This document shows, one piece after another, positions 35,586-45,630 of a DNA stretch of 64,000 nucleotides; positions within the stretch are counted from its first letter, which is position 1; every line of letters starts with the position of its first letter. The position numbers and the translations under genes are program-made. This DNA is from JADKCL01 sp031415375 (lineage in GTDB: Bacteria > Bacteroidota > Bacteroidia > J057 > JADKCL01): positions 1 through 64,000 of the forward strand of contig JANORP010000289.1 of the NCBI GenBank assembly GCA_031415375.1. Reading direction: 5' to 3'. Under the pieces are notes generated by a model. That model saw only the letters and a program-made list of their open reading frames with translations. It ran no database searches and was not told the DNA's origin.

Positions 35586-37244
35586 ATGAAAAAATTTACT
35601 TTAATGATGGTTGCAGCTGCCGCGCTCACAGTGGGCACGCAGACAACAGCCTCAGCACAAGCGTCACGCCACGCCGTGATCCTTGAAATCGCTACTGGCA
35701 CATGGTGCCAATATTGCCCAGGAGCCGCCTTGGGTGCCGATGACCTTCATGCTAGCCCTGCTACGATAGGCATCGTCGAGCACCACGACAGTGACCCATA
35801 TTCTACACCAGAAACTGTGGCGCGCTATGATACCTACTATGGTGTCACTGGCTTCCCAACTGCCTACTTTGACGGCGGCAACGACGTGGTCGGCGGTAGC
35901 CACACGCAATCGATGTATCCTAACTATCTCGCGAAGTACAATACTGCCATCGCTGTAGCTACCCCGTATGAGCTCACAGCAACTTGGGTACAAAATGGTG
36001 CCTCGATCGATGTCACTGTCAACGCCAGCCAAGTTGGCGCGGCGACATCGTCTGCGATGCGCGTGCAAGCTGTCCTCACCGAAAGCCACATTGCCGTCAA
36101 CTGGCAGGGCCTCTCTGAGTGCAACTTCGTGAACCGCGACATGTACCCAGATGCAGGTGGCCAAGCCGTCACGCTCACCAATGGTGGCCCAGCGCAGACC
36201 TTGACCTTCAATATGCCGATCGACCCATCATGGGTACAAAATGAGATGGAACTCGTCGTGTGGATCGAAGATGGCTCTACAAAGCAGATCTTCAATGGCC
36301 GCTACATGCCACTGGCTGTCGCAGCATTCACCAATGACCCAAGTGCTGTTGCTATCGAGAACGACCTTGGTGCAACATCATGTGTCACCAGCATCGCTCC
36401 TGACGTGAAAATCCGTAACATGGGCAGCGCTACGCTTACCAGCGTGGACTTTTCCTACAATGTAAATGGCGGCGCGCCAATGACCTTTACCTGGACTGGC
36501 AGCTTGCCTTTCCTTGGCTATGCAACCGCTACCCTGCCTAGCATCGGCTTCACTCCTACCGCCAACAATACCCTCACCGTGAACATCACCAACGCCAGCG
36601 ACCTCAACATCGCTAACAACGTGGTGACCAAAATGTGGGCTGCTGCTCCACAACACAGTGCAGGCACATACGTGATGACCGTCCAGCCTGACCACTACGG
36701 TACCGAAACCACTTGGGAAATCAAGAATGGTGCAGGCAACGTCGTCGCATCTGGCGGCCCCTACACCGACACCCCTACAAGTGGTGCACTTCCAGCTCCT
36801 GCTGTTGTGAACGTGAGCATCAGCCCAACCGATTGCTACCAATTGTTCATGTATGACCAGTATGGCGATGGCATGTGCTGCGCTTATGGCCAAGGCTTCT
36901 ACTCCCTCGCCAACCCACAAGGCGGTGTGGTTGCTAGCGGTGGCACCTTTGCCGCCTCCGAGCTCAAGAGCTGGGAATCTACCACTTTGGCTGCTGTGAG
37001 CAACTCCCTCAATGAGGAAGTCACAGTCTATCCAAATCCTAGCCACGATGTGTTCAACGTGACCATCCCTACCACTACGGGTGCAGAGATTTCCGTCATG
37101 ACCCTTGCTGGCAAATTGGTATATACCTCTAACGCTACGACTGCTGTCGTGAAAGTCGATCTGAGCAACCTCGCTGCTGGCATGTACATGCTGCGCGTGA
37201 AAACTGATGATGGCATTGCTATCAAGAAGATCACCAAGCAATAA
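35586..37244 (+). CDS. Omp28-like secreted protein with T9SS sorting domain
   Basis: 552 residues. Signal peptide about 1-26 (ends T-A-S-A-Q-A). Residues 30-260 match Omp28-related proteins: a thioredoxin-like C-Q-Y-C after T-G-T-W, then V-E-H-H-D-S-D-P-Y and G-F-P-T-A-Y-F-D-G. A beta domain follows, then a Cys-rich stretch (Y-D-Q-Y-G-D-G-M-C-C), and a T9SS sorting domain at about 480-552 (Y-P-N-P-S-H-D-V-F...I-K-K-I-T-K-Q). The ATG at 35586 gives a proper signal peptide; the frame extends upstream but without one. A textbook terminator follows. Confidence 0.88.
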   Translation: MKKFTLMMVAAAALTVGTQTTASAQASRHAVILEIATGTWCQYCPGAALGADDLHASPATIGIVEHHDSDPYSTPETVARYDTYYGVTGFPTAYFDGGNDVVGGSHTQSMYPNYLAKYNTAIAVATPYELTATWVQNGASIDVTVNASQVGAATSSAMRVQAVLTESHIAVNWQGLSECNFVNRDMYPDAGGQAVTLTNGGPAQTLTFNMPIDPSWVQNEMELVVWIEDGSTKQIFNGRYMPLAVAAFTNDPSAVAIENDLGATSCVTSIAPDVKIRNMGSATLTSVDFSYNVNGGAPMTFTWTGSLPFLGYATATLPSIGFTPTANNTLTVNITNASDLNIANNVVTKMWAAAPQHSAGTYVMTVQPDHYGTETTWEIKNGAGNVVASGGPYTDTPTSGALPAPAVVNVSISPTDCYQLFMYDQYGDGMCCAYGQGFYSLANPQGGVVASGGTFAASELKSWESTTLAAVSNSLNEEVTVYPNPSHDVFNVTIPTTTGAEISVMTLAGKLVYTSNATTAVVKVDLSNLAAGMYMLRVKTDDGIAIKKITKQ

Positions 37245-37268
37245 GACTGCTGGTCGAATCCAAACATG

Positions 37269-37306
37269 CCCGCCGCACTCAGACGAGTGCGGCGGGTTTG
37301 TTTTTT
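37269..37306 (+). terminator. Rho-independent terminator
   Basis: Perfect 12-bp stem (CCCGCCGCACTC and complement) with a 4-base loop followed by TTTGTTTTTT, 25 bases after the Omp28-like gene. The clearest terminator in the window. Confidence 0.9.
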
Positions 37307-37354
37307 GTCCTTCCTAGATTGAAATCATAACCGTGATACACGTAGTTTTGCAGC

Positions 37355-38539
37355 ATGTGGAAGCAGATTTTGAGATTGATTTTATTGTGTGCTTGGTGGC
37401 TGCTTGCACGCGATTTACAGAGTTATGCACAGGCACCCAGCAAGGCCTGGACACTGCTGGCCCTGCCAGACAGCAGCCTGCGCCAAGATATCGTCGGCAA
37501 TGAGATGGTCATAGACCTTGTCGATGCATGGGTCACCGACTCCATCGTCGAGCAGCGCCGGCAGCGCCTCAAGGGATTTGGAGGATGGATCGCGCAACGT
37601 GCAGCGGCTAGGTATTGGCAATACTACACCGACCACAAGCAAAAGTATGTGGCCTCTAGCACGCGTCCTTATCACATCTATGATGGCGTGGGCGACGAGA
37701 TGGACATCAACATCTTCCTCATGCCCCATCTGCCACGTTATGTGGCCATGGTGGATACAGGTTTCGACATCGCCTTGCGCCGTCCACGCACCATCGATGC
37801 CTTCAGATTTGACGCGCCGCCTGGCTTTCCAGTACCCGAGGAACTCAAATATGAAGACCGTGGCTATATTTTGGTGGAATGCGAAGTGACTCCCCCCCAA
37901 CAATTTATCGAGCGCCTAGAGCACGATTTTTTACCTATGCGAGAAGGCGTCTATACCCTGGACAGCATGCCCCATTTTGGCACCAAGCATCCCAGTTTCG
38001 GCCTCACGGGCGTTTGGTGCATGGACTGCAACCACAATTGCCGACCTGAGATACATCCCATCGAATGGTTGTGGTGGCTTGACCTCAGCGAAAGCCGTCC
38101 TGGTTCGCCCAGCGCCAAGAGCTGGATGGTGGCGCTCATGGTAGATGCCAGCAATCGATTTCAAGACTGGTGCACCAGCCCTCTCAGCGGCGAGATCGCC
38201 ATCCCCTTTTCCGTACCACGCACCACGAGCACGATGCTGGTGGACATGCAACAAATCGCCGGCGATCCCATCCCCAATGGGCGCGACCTAGCCTTTGATG
38301 AATACACATTCCAATCGGGCGACACATCCTTTGTCATCCCCTATTTGCCCAACACTGAGACGGGGTCCAAGCTCGACATCCTCATACGTACCAGCGGCAC
38401 ATGGTCCCCTGGGGGCACCCACTACTGGATAACGGATCTGGAGCAAGGACCAAATGGTTGGACGGGCTATTTGCACCTATCGACCACAGTGCAAAGCCTG
38501 CTCGCACTGCGTGTCACGATCGACAGCGAAACCCGCTAA
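37355..38539 (+). CDS. Secreted hypothetical protein
   Basis: 394 residues with a signal peptide (about 1-26, ending S-Y-A-Q-A). The mature part has many Trp and Pro, an H-x-C-like cluster W-C-M-D-C-N-H-N-C near residue 220 that could bind a metal or form disulfides, and a beta-rich C-terminal half. No T9SS domain and no family recognised. It stands alone between the terminator on its left and an AT-rich gap on its right. Confidence 0.75.
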   Translation: MWKQILRLILLCAWWLLARDLQSYAQAPSKAWTLLALPDSSLRQDIVGNEMVIDLVDAWVTDSIVEQRRQRLKGFGGWIAQRAAARYWQYYTDHKQKYVASSTRPYHIYDGVGDEMDINIFLMPHLPRYVAMVDTGFDIALRRPRTIDAFRFDAPPGFPVPEELKYEDRGYILVECEVTPPQQFIERLEHDFLPMREGVYTLDSMPHFGTKHPSFGLTGVWCMDCNHNCRPEIHPIEWLWWLDLSESRPGSPSAKSWMVALMVDASNRFQDWCTSPLSGEIAIPFSVPRTTSTMLVDMQQIAGDPIPNGRDLAFDEYTFQSGDTSFVIPYLPNTETGSKLDILIRTSGTWSPGGTHYWITDLEQGPNGWTGYLHLSTTVQSLLALRVTIDSETR

Positions 38540-38853
38540 GGCCGACCAAGACCTCAAAAATCGCTCATTGGGCATCCCATCCCAATCCATTCCAATTTGA
38601 AACAATTGATGATCAAAGCCTTATAGCAAAAGGCAGAGACATGCTGTTGCCTCTTCTTCGGAGAGATTGACAAGTGCATCTATTATTGATACTTTTCACG
38701 TATCCATTTTCGCAAAATTTGACCTCCAACGTCATACTTTAAGATATCAAAATATCTTTTTTATATGTCATTTTCCAAAATAGATAAATTGTGTAGCTAA
38801 AGTTGTAACAAGAATGAATCCAATATCAGTGCATCTCTACTGAGATTTGCGTC
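38540..38853. other. AT-rich intergenic region
   Basis: About 310 bases without a gene. The only structure is an inverted repeat AAGATAT-CAAA-ATATCTT at 38741-38758 followed by T-rich sequence; it could be a terminator, or an operator for the DNA-binding protein that follows. Confidence 0.45.
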
Positions 38854-39312
38854 ATGGCAATAAGTTTAGGTGAAGTTATCCGCAGGGCAGTTCGTGATGA
38901 TCACAGGAGCGCCAAAGAACTCTGCGACGTACTCGGAATGAGCCGAGGCAATCTGGACAAGATCTACAAAAAGGATTCGATCAATACCGACCTTTTGGCC
39001 TTGCTTTGTACGACACTCAGGCACGATTTCTTCCAATACGTGAACCCCTTTGTGATGACCGAGCGCGATGGTCCTCGCTTGTATGGTGCCGAGGATGATC
39101 CAGGTGAATACCGCACCCCGATCAGCCGTCTCGACCGCTGCATTGGCGAGTTGCACGATGCCCAAAAAGACCTCAACCACATGGAAAAGGAATTGACCTC
39201 GATCAGGGCACGCCTCACCGACAAAGACAAGGTCATCGCATTGCAAGACGACAAGCTCGAAGACCTTCGGAAGGACCTCGAAAAATGTAAAGCCGCCAAC
39301 ACTGCGAGCTAA
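38854..39312 (+). CDS. Helix-turn-helix DNA-binding protein with coiled coil
   Basis: 152 residues. The N-terminus (about 5-55) fits an XRE/phage-regulator-like HTH (S-A-K-E-L-C-D-V-L-G-M-S-R-G-N-L-D-K-I-Y). Residues 85-150 are a coiled coil (L-D-R-C-I-G-E-L...V-I-A-L-Q-D-D-K-L-E-D-L-R-K-D-L-E), probably for dimerisation. This compact layout is common for small Bacteroidota regulators; targets unknown. It may bind the inverted repeat about 100 bases upstream. Confidence 0.75.
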   Translation: MAISLGEVIRRAVRDDHRSAKELCDVLGMSRGNLDKIYKKDSINTDLLALLCTTLRHDFFQYVNPFVMTERDGPRLYGAEDDPGEYRTPISRLDRCIGELHDAQKDLNHMEKELTSIRARLTDKDKVIALQDDKLEDLRKDLEKCKAANTAS

Positions 39313-39549
39313 AGGCTATCCACAATCCATGGTCATTTTCAGGCCATCTTTTCCCGACCATCCTGAAATGCCCAGTTTTCAAGCGTTAGCTAGTTGATGC
39401 CCGCCCTATAGGCCGTCCACTATGTGCAGCCGAATGTGCATATCCTCTCTTTGCACCCAATTCCACTTTGCCTAATTTTGGAGGCTAGCTTGGGCAATAA
39501 CGTTTGCTCAATGCAAAAAATATTACGGAACTAGGCATAAATTTAGCGT

Positions 39550-41421
39550 ATGGCAGCAGAAAAGCAACCCGTGTATGACGAAAGCTCGATCAAGTCACTT
39601 GATCCGCTGGAACACATTCGTTTGCGGCCAGGTATGTACATAGGCAAATTGGGCGATGGCTCGTCGCCCGAGGATGGTATCTATATCCTACTCAAAGAAG
39701 TCATCGACAACTCGATCGACGAATTCATGATGGGTGTCGGCAAGACCATCGAGGTCACTGTCACCCAAAGCAAGGTGCGTGTGCGTGATTATGGCCGGGG
39801 CATTCCGCTTGGCAAGGTCATAGACTGCGTCTCACAAATCAATACGGGGGGCAAATTTGACTCCGAGAGCTTCCAGAAATCCATCGGCCTCAATGGCGTC
39901 GGCACCAAGGCCGTCAATGCATTGTCATCTGCATTTGCCGTGCAGTCCTACCGAGACGGCAAGACCAAGCTCGCCGAGTTTGAAATGGGGCTACTCTCCA
40001 AAGACGATCCAATCGTGGAGAACTCCATGCGCCATGGCACACTCACGACCTTCACGCCCGACGAGAGCATCTTCCGAAACTATAAATACAACCACGAGTA
40101 TGTCGAGAACCTGATCAGGAATTACGTCTTCCTGAACCGTGGACTCACGATCATCCTCAACGGCGAGAAATATGCCAGCGAAAATGGCCTCAAGGACCTC
40201 TTGGAATTTCACACCCAAGAGGAGGAGCGCCGCTACCCTGTGATCCACTTCTTTGAAGAGGACATCGAGGTCGCGATGACCCACGGCTCCCAGTATGGCG
40301 AGCAATACTACACCTTTGTGAATGGGCAGAATACAACGCAAGGTGGCACGCACTTGGCTGCCTTTCGCGAGGCCGTCGTCAAGGCTGTACGCGAGTTTTA
40401 TGGCAAGCCATTTGAGGCCAGCGATGTGCGGGCCAGCATCGTCGGTGCAGTCGCCATCCGTGTGCAAGAGCCCGTCTTTGAGTCGCAGACCAAGACCAAA
40501 CTCGGCAGCACGCATACCGAGCCCAAAAACGAAGGCAAGCTGATCCGCACCTGGATCAACGATGTCGTGAAGACCCAGCTCGACAATTACCTACACAAAA
40601 ACCCTGCTGTCGCAGAGGATCTGCTCAAGCGCATCCGCCAGAGCGAGCGTGAGCGCAAAGACATCGCGGGGATCAAAAAACTCGCCAACGACCGCGCCAA
40701 AAAGGCCAATCTGCACAACAAAAAGCTACGCGATTGCAAGATCCACTTTGACAACGGCCATGAAAGAGGCGGCGAATCCGTGATTTTCATCACCGAAGGT
40801 GACTCTGCGAGCGGGTCCATCACGACCGCCCGCGATCCTCAGACCCAAGCTGTCTTCTCATTGCGCGGCAAACCGCTCAATTGCCACGGCCTCACCAAAA
40901 AGATCGTCTATGAAAACGAGGAGTTCAACCTCCTCCAGCATGCCCTCAACATCGAAGACGGTATCGAGGGCTTGCGCTATCACAAGATCATTGTCGCGAC
41001 CGATGCCGACGTTGACGGCATGCACATCCGCCTGCTGCTGCTCACATTTTTCCTCCAGTTTTTCCCCGAGCTCGTGCGCAATGGGCACGTGTACATCTTG
41101 CAGACACCGCTCTTTCGCGTGCGCAACAAAAAGGACACCTTTTATTGCTACGACGAACGTGAGAAACAAGTCGCTGTAGGCAAATTGGGCAAAAACGCGG
41201 AGATCACCCGCTTCAAAGGTCTCGGCGAGATTTCGCCAGACGAGTTTGGCGGCTTTATCGGGGATCAAATGCGTCTGGATCCTGTCATCATTCGCAAAGA
41301 CTCTCACATCACCGAGATGCTCGACTACTACATGGGCAAGAATACCCCCGTGCGCCAAGACTTTATCATCGACAACCTGAGGGTGGAGAAAGATATTGTG
41401 GAAGAGGACAAGGTGGCTTGA
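39550..41421 (+). CDS. parE: DNA topoisomerase IV subunit B (ParE)
   Basis: 623 residues. GHKL ATPase domain with E-V-I-D-N-S-I-D-E and the D-Y-G-R-G-I-P motif, transducer domain, and a TOPRIM domain with E-G-D-S-A-S-G-S (about 416-423) and D-A-D-V-D-G-M-H. Length and the opening K-S-L-D-P-L-E-H-I-R-L-R-P-G-M-Y-I-G are typical of Bacteroidota ParE, not the longer GyrB with its C-terminal insert. It relaxes and decatenates chromosomes together with ParC. No parC follows; the next genes are small hypothetical ones, so ParC must be elsewhere. Confidence 0.93.
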   Translation: MAAEKQPVYDESSIKSLDPLEHIRLRPGMYIGKLGDGSSPEDGIYILLKEVIDNSIDEFMMGVGKTIEVTVTQSKVRVRDYGRGIPLGKVIDCVSQINTGGKFDSESFQKSIGLNGVGTKAVNALSSAFAVQSYRDGKTKLAEFEMGLLSKDDPIVENSMRHGTLTTFTPDESIFRNYKYNHEYVENLIRNYVFLNRGLTIILNGEKYASENGLKDLLEFHTQEEERRYPVIHFFEEDIEVAMTHGSQYGEQYYTFVNGQNTTQGGTHLAAFREAVVKAVREFYGKPFEASDVRASIVGAVAIRVQEPVFESQTKTKLGSTHTEPKNEGKLIRTWINDVVKTQLDNYLHKNPAVAEDLLKRIRQSERERKDIAGIKKLANDRAKKANLHNKKLRDCKIHFDNGHERGGESVIFITEGDSASGSITTARDPQTQAVFSLRGKPLNCHGLTKKIVYENEEFNLLQHALNIEDGIEGLRYHKIIVATDADVDGMHIRLLLLTFFLQFFPELVRNGHVYILQTPLFRVRNKKDTFYCYDEREKQVAVGKLGKNAEITRFKGLGEISPDEFGGFIGDQMRLDPVIIRKDSHITEMLDYYMGKNTPVRQDFIIDNLRVEKDIVEEDKVA

Positions 41422-41486
41422 AAGGACAAGGCCAGGGTGAAAATCCTGGAAATATCCATACAAGACCCACAAAAAGCATAGGCAGT

Positions 41487-41771
41487 ATGGCTGAGGAGGA
41501 CGACAAGACATATTCCATTGCACTGAGGTTGCGGCGCGTGATATACACAGATGTATATGTGACCGTCTTCGTGGATGACAAAATCAGCCAAGAAGGAGAA
41601 GACGGCACGCTGGGAATCGATTGGGACAAGTTGGTGGCTGAAGCGATCATGACGAGTGAACGCGAAGATGCTGATTGGCAAGTTGAATCGGTAGCAATAG
41701 AAGTACATCCATTGCAACAGGCTAAGCCAGAAGGTCGCGCATCGATTGACTCGGCGAGCCAAAATTCTTGA
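41487..41771 (+). CDS. Small hypothetical protein
   Basis: 94 residues, acidic, no signal peptide, no motif. The ATG at 41487 is chosen over a TTG that overlaps the parE stop, because the upstream residues look like untranslated sequence. It lies 65 bases after parE on the same strand and may be co-transcribed. No family recognised; could be a non-expressed frame. Confidence 0.5.
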   Translation: MAEEDDKTYSIALRLRRVIYTDVYVTVFVDDKISQEGEDGTLGIDWDKLVAEAIMTSEREDADWQVESVAIEVHPLQQAKPEGRASIDSASQNS

Positions 41772-41828
41772 TTGCTGGTTGACCCAGATCGATTTGCGTG
41801 ACACTTTGACTCAATTCCACCCCTTTGC

Positions 41829-42662
41829 ATGAAAAAACCAGCCAAAAAACCCACAGTCACCAAAAAATCCACCGCCAGCAAGCCCAAGGGCGCATCCAAA
41901 GGCAAGGGTTCCGGTCGCCTCAAAAAGATCGTCCTGCGCACATTTTTGACATTGTTGATCCTCGCAATCTTGCTGCCAGTCGTCCACTACTTCGTCTTCC
42001 CGCAGCAGACACGGGCGATCTTGATCGACTACAGCAACTTCAAAAAAGAAGGTCGCCTCTACGTCGATCCCAAAACACCCCAGAAAACGATCGATACGCT
42101 CGACGATCTGGTCACACAGGCGGGCCGCCGAGTAGATCGCTTTTGGGAAGGCAAGACTTGCAATCCCAAATTCATCTATTGTGAAAGCGTCGCTGATTTT
42201 GCGAAGTATGGCAGTGAACAAGATGTACCCGCCGTCACGATCATGAAACTTGGCAGCTACATTGTGCTGAGCAAAGATGCGCGCGATGTCGATATCATCG
42301 CCCACGAGATCGCGCATGCCGAGCTGTATGAACGCATTGGCTTCTATGCACAGGAATTCAAGATTCCGACTTGGTTTAGCGAGGGATTGGCGATGCAATG
42401 CGACGATCGAGATGATTACTCCGAGGACACTTTGCGTGCAAAATCAGTTGATTTCAAAAATCTGCCTGATTTGAAGCAGCTCCAGTCGGCTGCCCAATTC
42501 CTCTCAGGTACTGAGGAGGAAGTCAAGATGCATTTTATGGCCGCAAAGCATGCGGTCAAGAAGTGGTACACGCCTGAGAAATTGGAGGGATTTGTCGAAG
42601 GGATAAATACAGGTAAAAGCTTTGAAGACGCCTTTGGGCAAAACGACAAAAGCGAGGACTGA
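41829..42662 (+). CDS. Membrane-anchored zinc metallopeptidase-like protein (gluzincin type)
   Basis: 277 residues. A very basic Lys/Ser/Pro-rich N-terminus (about 1-36), one membrane span (about 37-60), then an outward domain with H-E-I-A-H at about 159-163 and a downstream W-F-S-E-G-L-A-M, the zinc site of gluzincins (peptidase MA-like). The His-Glu-His and third Glu ligand are all present, so activity is plausible; the substrate is unknown. The gene lies alone between the small hypothetical gene and the esterase gene. Confidence 0.75.
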   Translation: MKKPAKKPTVTKKSTASKPKGASKGKGSGRLKKIVLRTFLTLLILAILLPVVHYFVFPQQTRAILIDYSNFKKEGRLYVDPKTPQKTIDTLDDLVTQAGRRVDRFWEGKTCNPKFIYCESVADFAKYGSEQDVPAVTIMKLGSYIVLSKDARDVDIIAHEIAHAELYERIGFYAQEFKIPTWFSEGLAMQCDDRDDYSEDTLRAKSVDFKNLPDLKQLQSAAQFLSGTEEEVKMHFMAAKHAVKKWYTPEKLEGFVEGINTGKSFEDAFGQNDKSED

Positions 42663-42752
42663 ACAAGGCCATTCATGGCCTGTGATGGACCTGAACTTGG
42701 CCGAGGCACTCAGGATTTACGTAAACCCAAGAGATTGCCGAAGATGAGATCA

Positions 42753-43766
42753 ATGAAAAAAATTGCCCACGCCCCGACACTCTTGCGTTCGCTACAAAGA
42801 GGCATTTGTGGATTGTGCCTGATGGCCTGTTGTATCCATTACCTGCTCGCGCAGTCCAATGGACTCACTGAGGTCATACAATTTGGCAGCAATCCTGGCA
42901 ACTTGAAAATGTTTGTCCATCAACCTCCCTCAACAGGTGCTGCAACACGTCCGCTGATAATCGTCTTGCATGGCTGCGGGCAAAGTGCCGCTGACGTCGC
43001 CCAACTCACTGGCTGGAACAAGCTCGCAGACCTCCACCAATTTGTGGCGATCTACCCACAGCAAAAATTTCTCAACAACCCCAATCTCTGCTTCAATTGG
43101 TTCAATCCCCGCGACATTGCGAAGGGCCAAGGGGAGAGCGAATCCATTTACCAAATGATCGCTTATGCGCTCCCACAATATGCGATCGACGGCCAAAGGA
43201 TTTTCGTGACAGGACTCTCGGCAGGCGCCGCGATGAGTGTCGTGCTGATGGCCACACATCCCGAAACGATTCGATCAGGAGCTATTTTTGCAGGCGGAGC
43301 CTACCATATTGCAAACAACCCCATTCAAAGTGCGCAGGCACTGTTGGGAGATTTGCACCCAACCCAGGCAAAGATGATAGCCCTCATAGATGCTCAAAAT
43401 CCCCAATACACGGGGCACTACCCCGACATCATCGTTTACCAGGGCAACCAAGACCCCATTGTACATCGCAGCAATGCCGACTTATTGGTCGCTCAATGGG
43501 CTGGCCTTCATGGCATAGACACCATCCCAGACCACGTGCAATACGCATTTGCTGGCATTCAAGACATCACCCGCAAGGAGTATGCAGACAGCGCTGGCAG
43601 GCCAATCGCGATCAAATATGAAGTCAATAACATGGGTCACCGGGTTTTGGTAAAACCTGGCGCAGCTGAAAGTGAGGGTGGCCAAACGGGCGTGTTCGGG
43701 ATGGACAAGGGGTTTCATTCGACCTATCAAACCGCCAAAGATTTTGGGTTAATTCCCAACAAGTAG
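42753..43766 (+). CDS. PHB-depolymerase-family secreted esterase
   Basis: 337 residues. A signal peptide (about 1-34, ending Y-L-L-A-Q). Alpha/beta-hydrolase with the oxyanion H-G-C-G-Q-S, nucleophile motif G-L-S-A-G-A, and a final G-H-R-V with the likely catalytic His. The layout (L-I-I-V-L-H-G-C-G-Q then W-N-K-L-A-D) matches the LpqC/PHB-depolymerase esterases, including feruloyl and acetyl-xylan esterases. No T9SS domain. The ATG at 42753 gives the best signal peptide; an ATG at 42744 is also possible. Confidence 0.88.
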   Translation: MKKIAHAPTLLRSLQRGICGLCLMACCIHYLLAQSNGLTEVIQFGSNPGNLKMFVHQPPSTGAATRPLIIVLHGCGQSAADVAQLTGWNKLADLHQFVAIYPQQKFLNNPNLCFNWFNPRDIAKGQGESESIYQMIAYALPQYAIDGQRIFVTGLSAGAAMSVVLMATHPETIRSGAIFAGGAYHIANNPIQSAQALLGDLHPTQAKMIALIDAQNPQYTGHYPDIIVYQGNQDPIVHRSNADLLVAQWAGLHGIDTIPDHVQYAFAGIQDITRKEYADSAGRPIAIKYEVNNMGHRVLVKPGAAESEGGQTGVFGMDKGFHSTYQTAKDFGLIPNK

Positions 43767-43878
43767 GGCATTGCGATTGAAAACTGCATGGATTTTGCGA
43801 GAAGCATTGACGATCCTTCCATGAAGATCCTCTCTTGTGGAGCAAGCTTCCTTTCAAGTAAAACCTCCAAGCTGCTTC

Positions 43879-45054
43879 CTAATCTCTATTTCCCCCGCCA
43901 TTCTCAATCACCCCAAACTCCTTACGATATTGACTAGGCGTCATGCCGATGTGTTTCTTGAAGATCATGTTGAACGATGATTTGCTATTGAATCCCGCGT
44001 CGTGGGCGATGGCGAGAATGTTGTAATGGGCATATTTGGGATCGAGCAATCGACGCTTGACCTCCTCGATACGGTAGGCGTTGATCAGCGTATAAAAATT
44101 CTTATTGAGCTGCTCATTGATCGTCTGTGTGAGATGATGCTGCGGGATGTTGAGCTCGGTGGCGACGTCTTGGAGCGTGAGGTCTCGATGCATGAAAGGT
44201 TGGCCAGTGCCGAGGTAGGACGTGAGCTGATCGAGGTAGGTCTGCGCCTGCTCCTTGGTGAGGCTGCTGTGTGCATATCGCTCAGATTGCTCAGCCTCCA
44301 ATTCAGCAGTCAAAGAATTGACATTTTCATCCTCCAAAGCATCCACAAAGCGCTCGTCGGGCTTGCGGGAAAAAATGACGGGCTGCCGAATTCCAAAAAA
44401 CGTGAACGCGAATGCAAACACCGCAAACCCCAAGAACAAGAAAATACCCGGATGGATGGTGATCTGTCCTGTAAAGACGTTGACGATCGCCGCAAAAAAG
44501 GAAAGGAGCAGCATGACCGTGAAGCCGATCGCGACCATGCGCAGCCACCCGAGGCTGATGCGGTCGGAATCGTAGGAAAAAAACTCCATCAAGTTTTTGC
44601 GGTGCTCCCGCAGCAACGCCACGGTGAGCGGTACATACACGCCTGCCGACACAAGGCAAGCGATTGAGTAAATGATGCGGTTCAGGTCAAATGCATGCCC
44701 TGTGAGCATGTCTTGATCGACATTGGCGTCGTTGGTGATGGCCGACACACTAAACACGACAAAGGGCAGCAGGTGCAAGCCATCCAAAAACTCCAGTTTT
44801 GGTTTCTGTTGCGTGAGGGCGCGCACATATAAAAAGAGAAACGGGCCCAAGGCAAAGAAAAATGGAAACAATTGCAAGTGTGCCCAAACCGAATCTGGCA
44901 TCTTGGTCTTGAGCAACGAGAGTACCATGAAGATCGTCATGAGACCCAACCAAATCGCCAAAATATAGTCGCTCAGCTGCCGCTTGCGTTTGGTAACCGC
45001 AAGCAAGCCAGCAAAAATAAACTGGGCGATGCTGATGTAGAGGATGGCATCCAA
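43879..45054 (-). CDS. Membrane-bound AraC-family transcriptional regulator
   Basis: 391 residues. Seven or so membrane spans in the first 230 residues, then a short linker and an AraC-type DNA-binding domain at about 280-385 with both HTH units (L-T-L-Q-D-V-A-T-E-L-N-I-P-Q-H-H-L, and I-L-A-I-A-H-D-A-G-F-N-S-K-S-S-F-N-M-I-F). This membrane-tethered layout is common in Bacteroidota. The signal is unknown. It is convergent with the esterase gene. Confidence 0.9.
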   Translation of the reverse strand: MDAILYISIAQFIFAGLLAVTKRKRQLSDYILAIWLGLMTIFMVLSLLKTKMPDSVWAHLQLFPFFFALGPFLFLYVRALTQQKPKLEFLDGLHLLPFVVFSVSAITNDANVDQDMLTGHAFDLNRIIYSIACLVSAGVYVPLTVALLREHRKNLMEFFSYDSDRISLGWLRMVAIGFTVMLLLSFFAAIVNVFTGQITIHPGIFLFLGFAVFAFAFTFFGIRQPVIFSRKPDERFVDALEDENVNSLTAELEAEQSERYAHSSLTKEQAQTYLDQLTSYLGTGQPFMHRDLTLQDVATELNIPQHHLTQTINEQLNKNFYTLINAYRIEEVKRRLLDPKYAHYNILAIAHDAGFNSKSSFNMIFKKHIGMTPSQYRKEFGVIENGGGNRD

Positions 45055-45630
45055 TGGGGTAACGCTTGGGCTTTTGCCCGCCGATCTGAACCAGATCGAT
45101 TCGGGAAGACAATCTTACCGATTTTGAGCGCGCGGTGCAACCGCAGCAGCTTGAGTCCACGTGCAAACCGTGTGGGATGGACGTCCTGCACAATGTAAAG
45201 CAGTGTTTTTGAGGACTTGAGAAAAATGCGCCCTCCAAGGATAGGACCAAATTTTCTGGCCGCAGCCTCATGCGAGTACACACAACAGCGTGCCCACACA
45301 CCTCTGGGTGCGGCCACCCAGCGTCCAGGCGCAACGAGAGACCGATCCTGACCAACCACCAGCTCCGGCGCGGCGCAACGTCCAAGGGAGCGAGATACCA
45401 CGATTGCAAGCACTTGCGAAAATGGCCACCCTTTACCTAAATGCGACGGCAATACCGACCGCATTTCAACGGTTGTCGCGTAGCAGGCCACCATATTCGG
45501 CACCGTCGCGACACCTCAAAAAACGTCCAAACCCCTCTCCCAAACCAACTGGACTTCCAAACCGCTAGAAAGTCGTCCTACACGACTGGGAAGGTCGAAG
45601 TTGGGAAATGGAAAGATCAGCTTTGATCCT
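45055..45630. other. Intergenic region before the P450 gene
   Basis: About 575 bases. Open frames on the minus strand here are Arg/Ser/Cys-rich and lack any recognisable domain, and they run into the AraC gene in another frame. I see no convincing gene, RNA or promoter. Confidence 0.4.

Noticed and set aside
39550..41421. Identification as GyrB
   Set aside because: Length and opening residues fit Bacteroidota ParE; the longer GyrB form is not matched.
44750..45503. Minus-strand frames upstream of the AraC-type gene
   Set aside because: No recognisable domain, Arg/Ser/Cys-rich composition, and they overlap the AraC gene in another frame.
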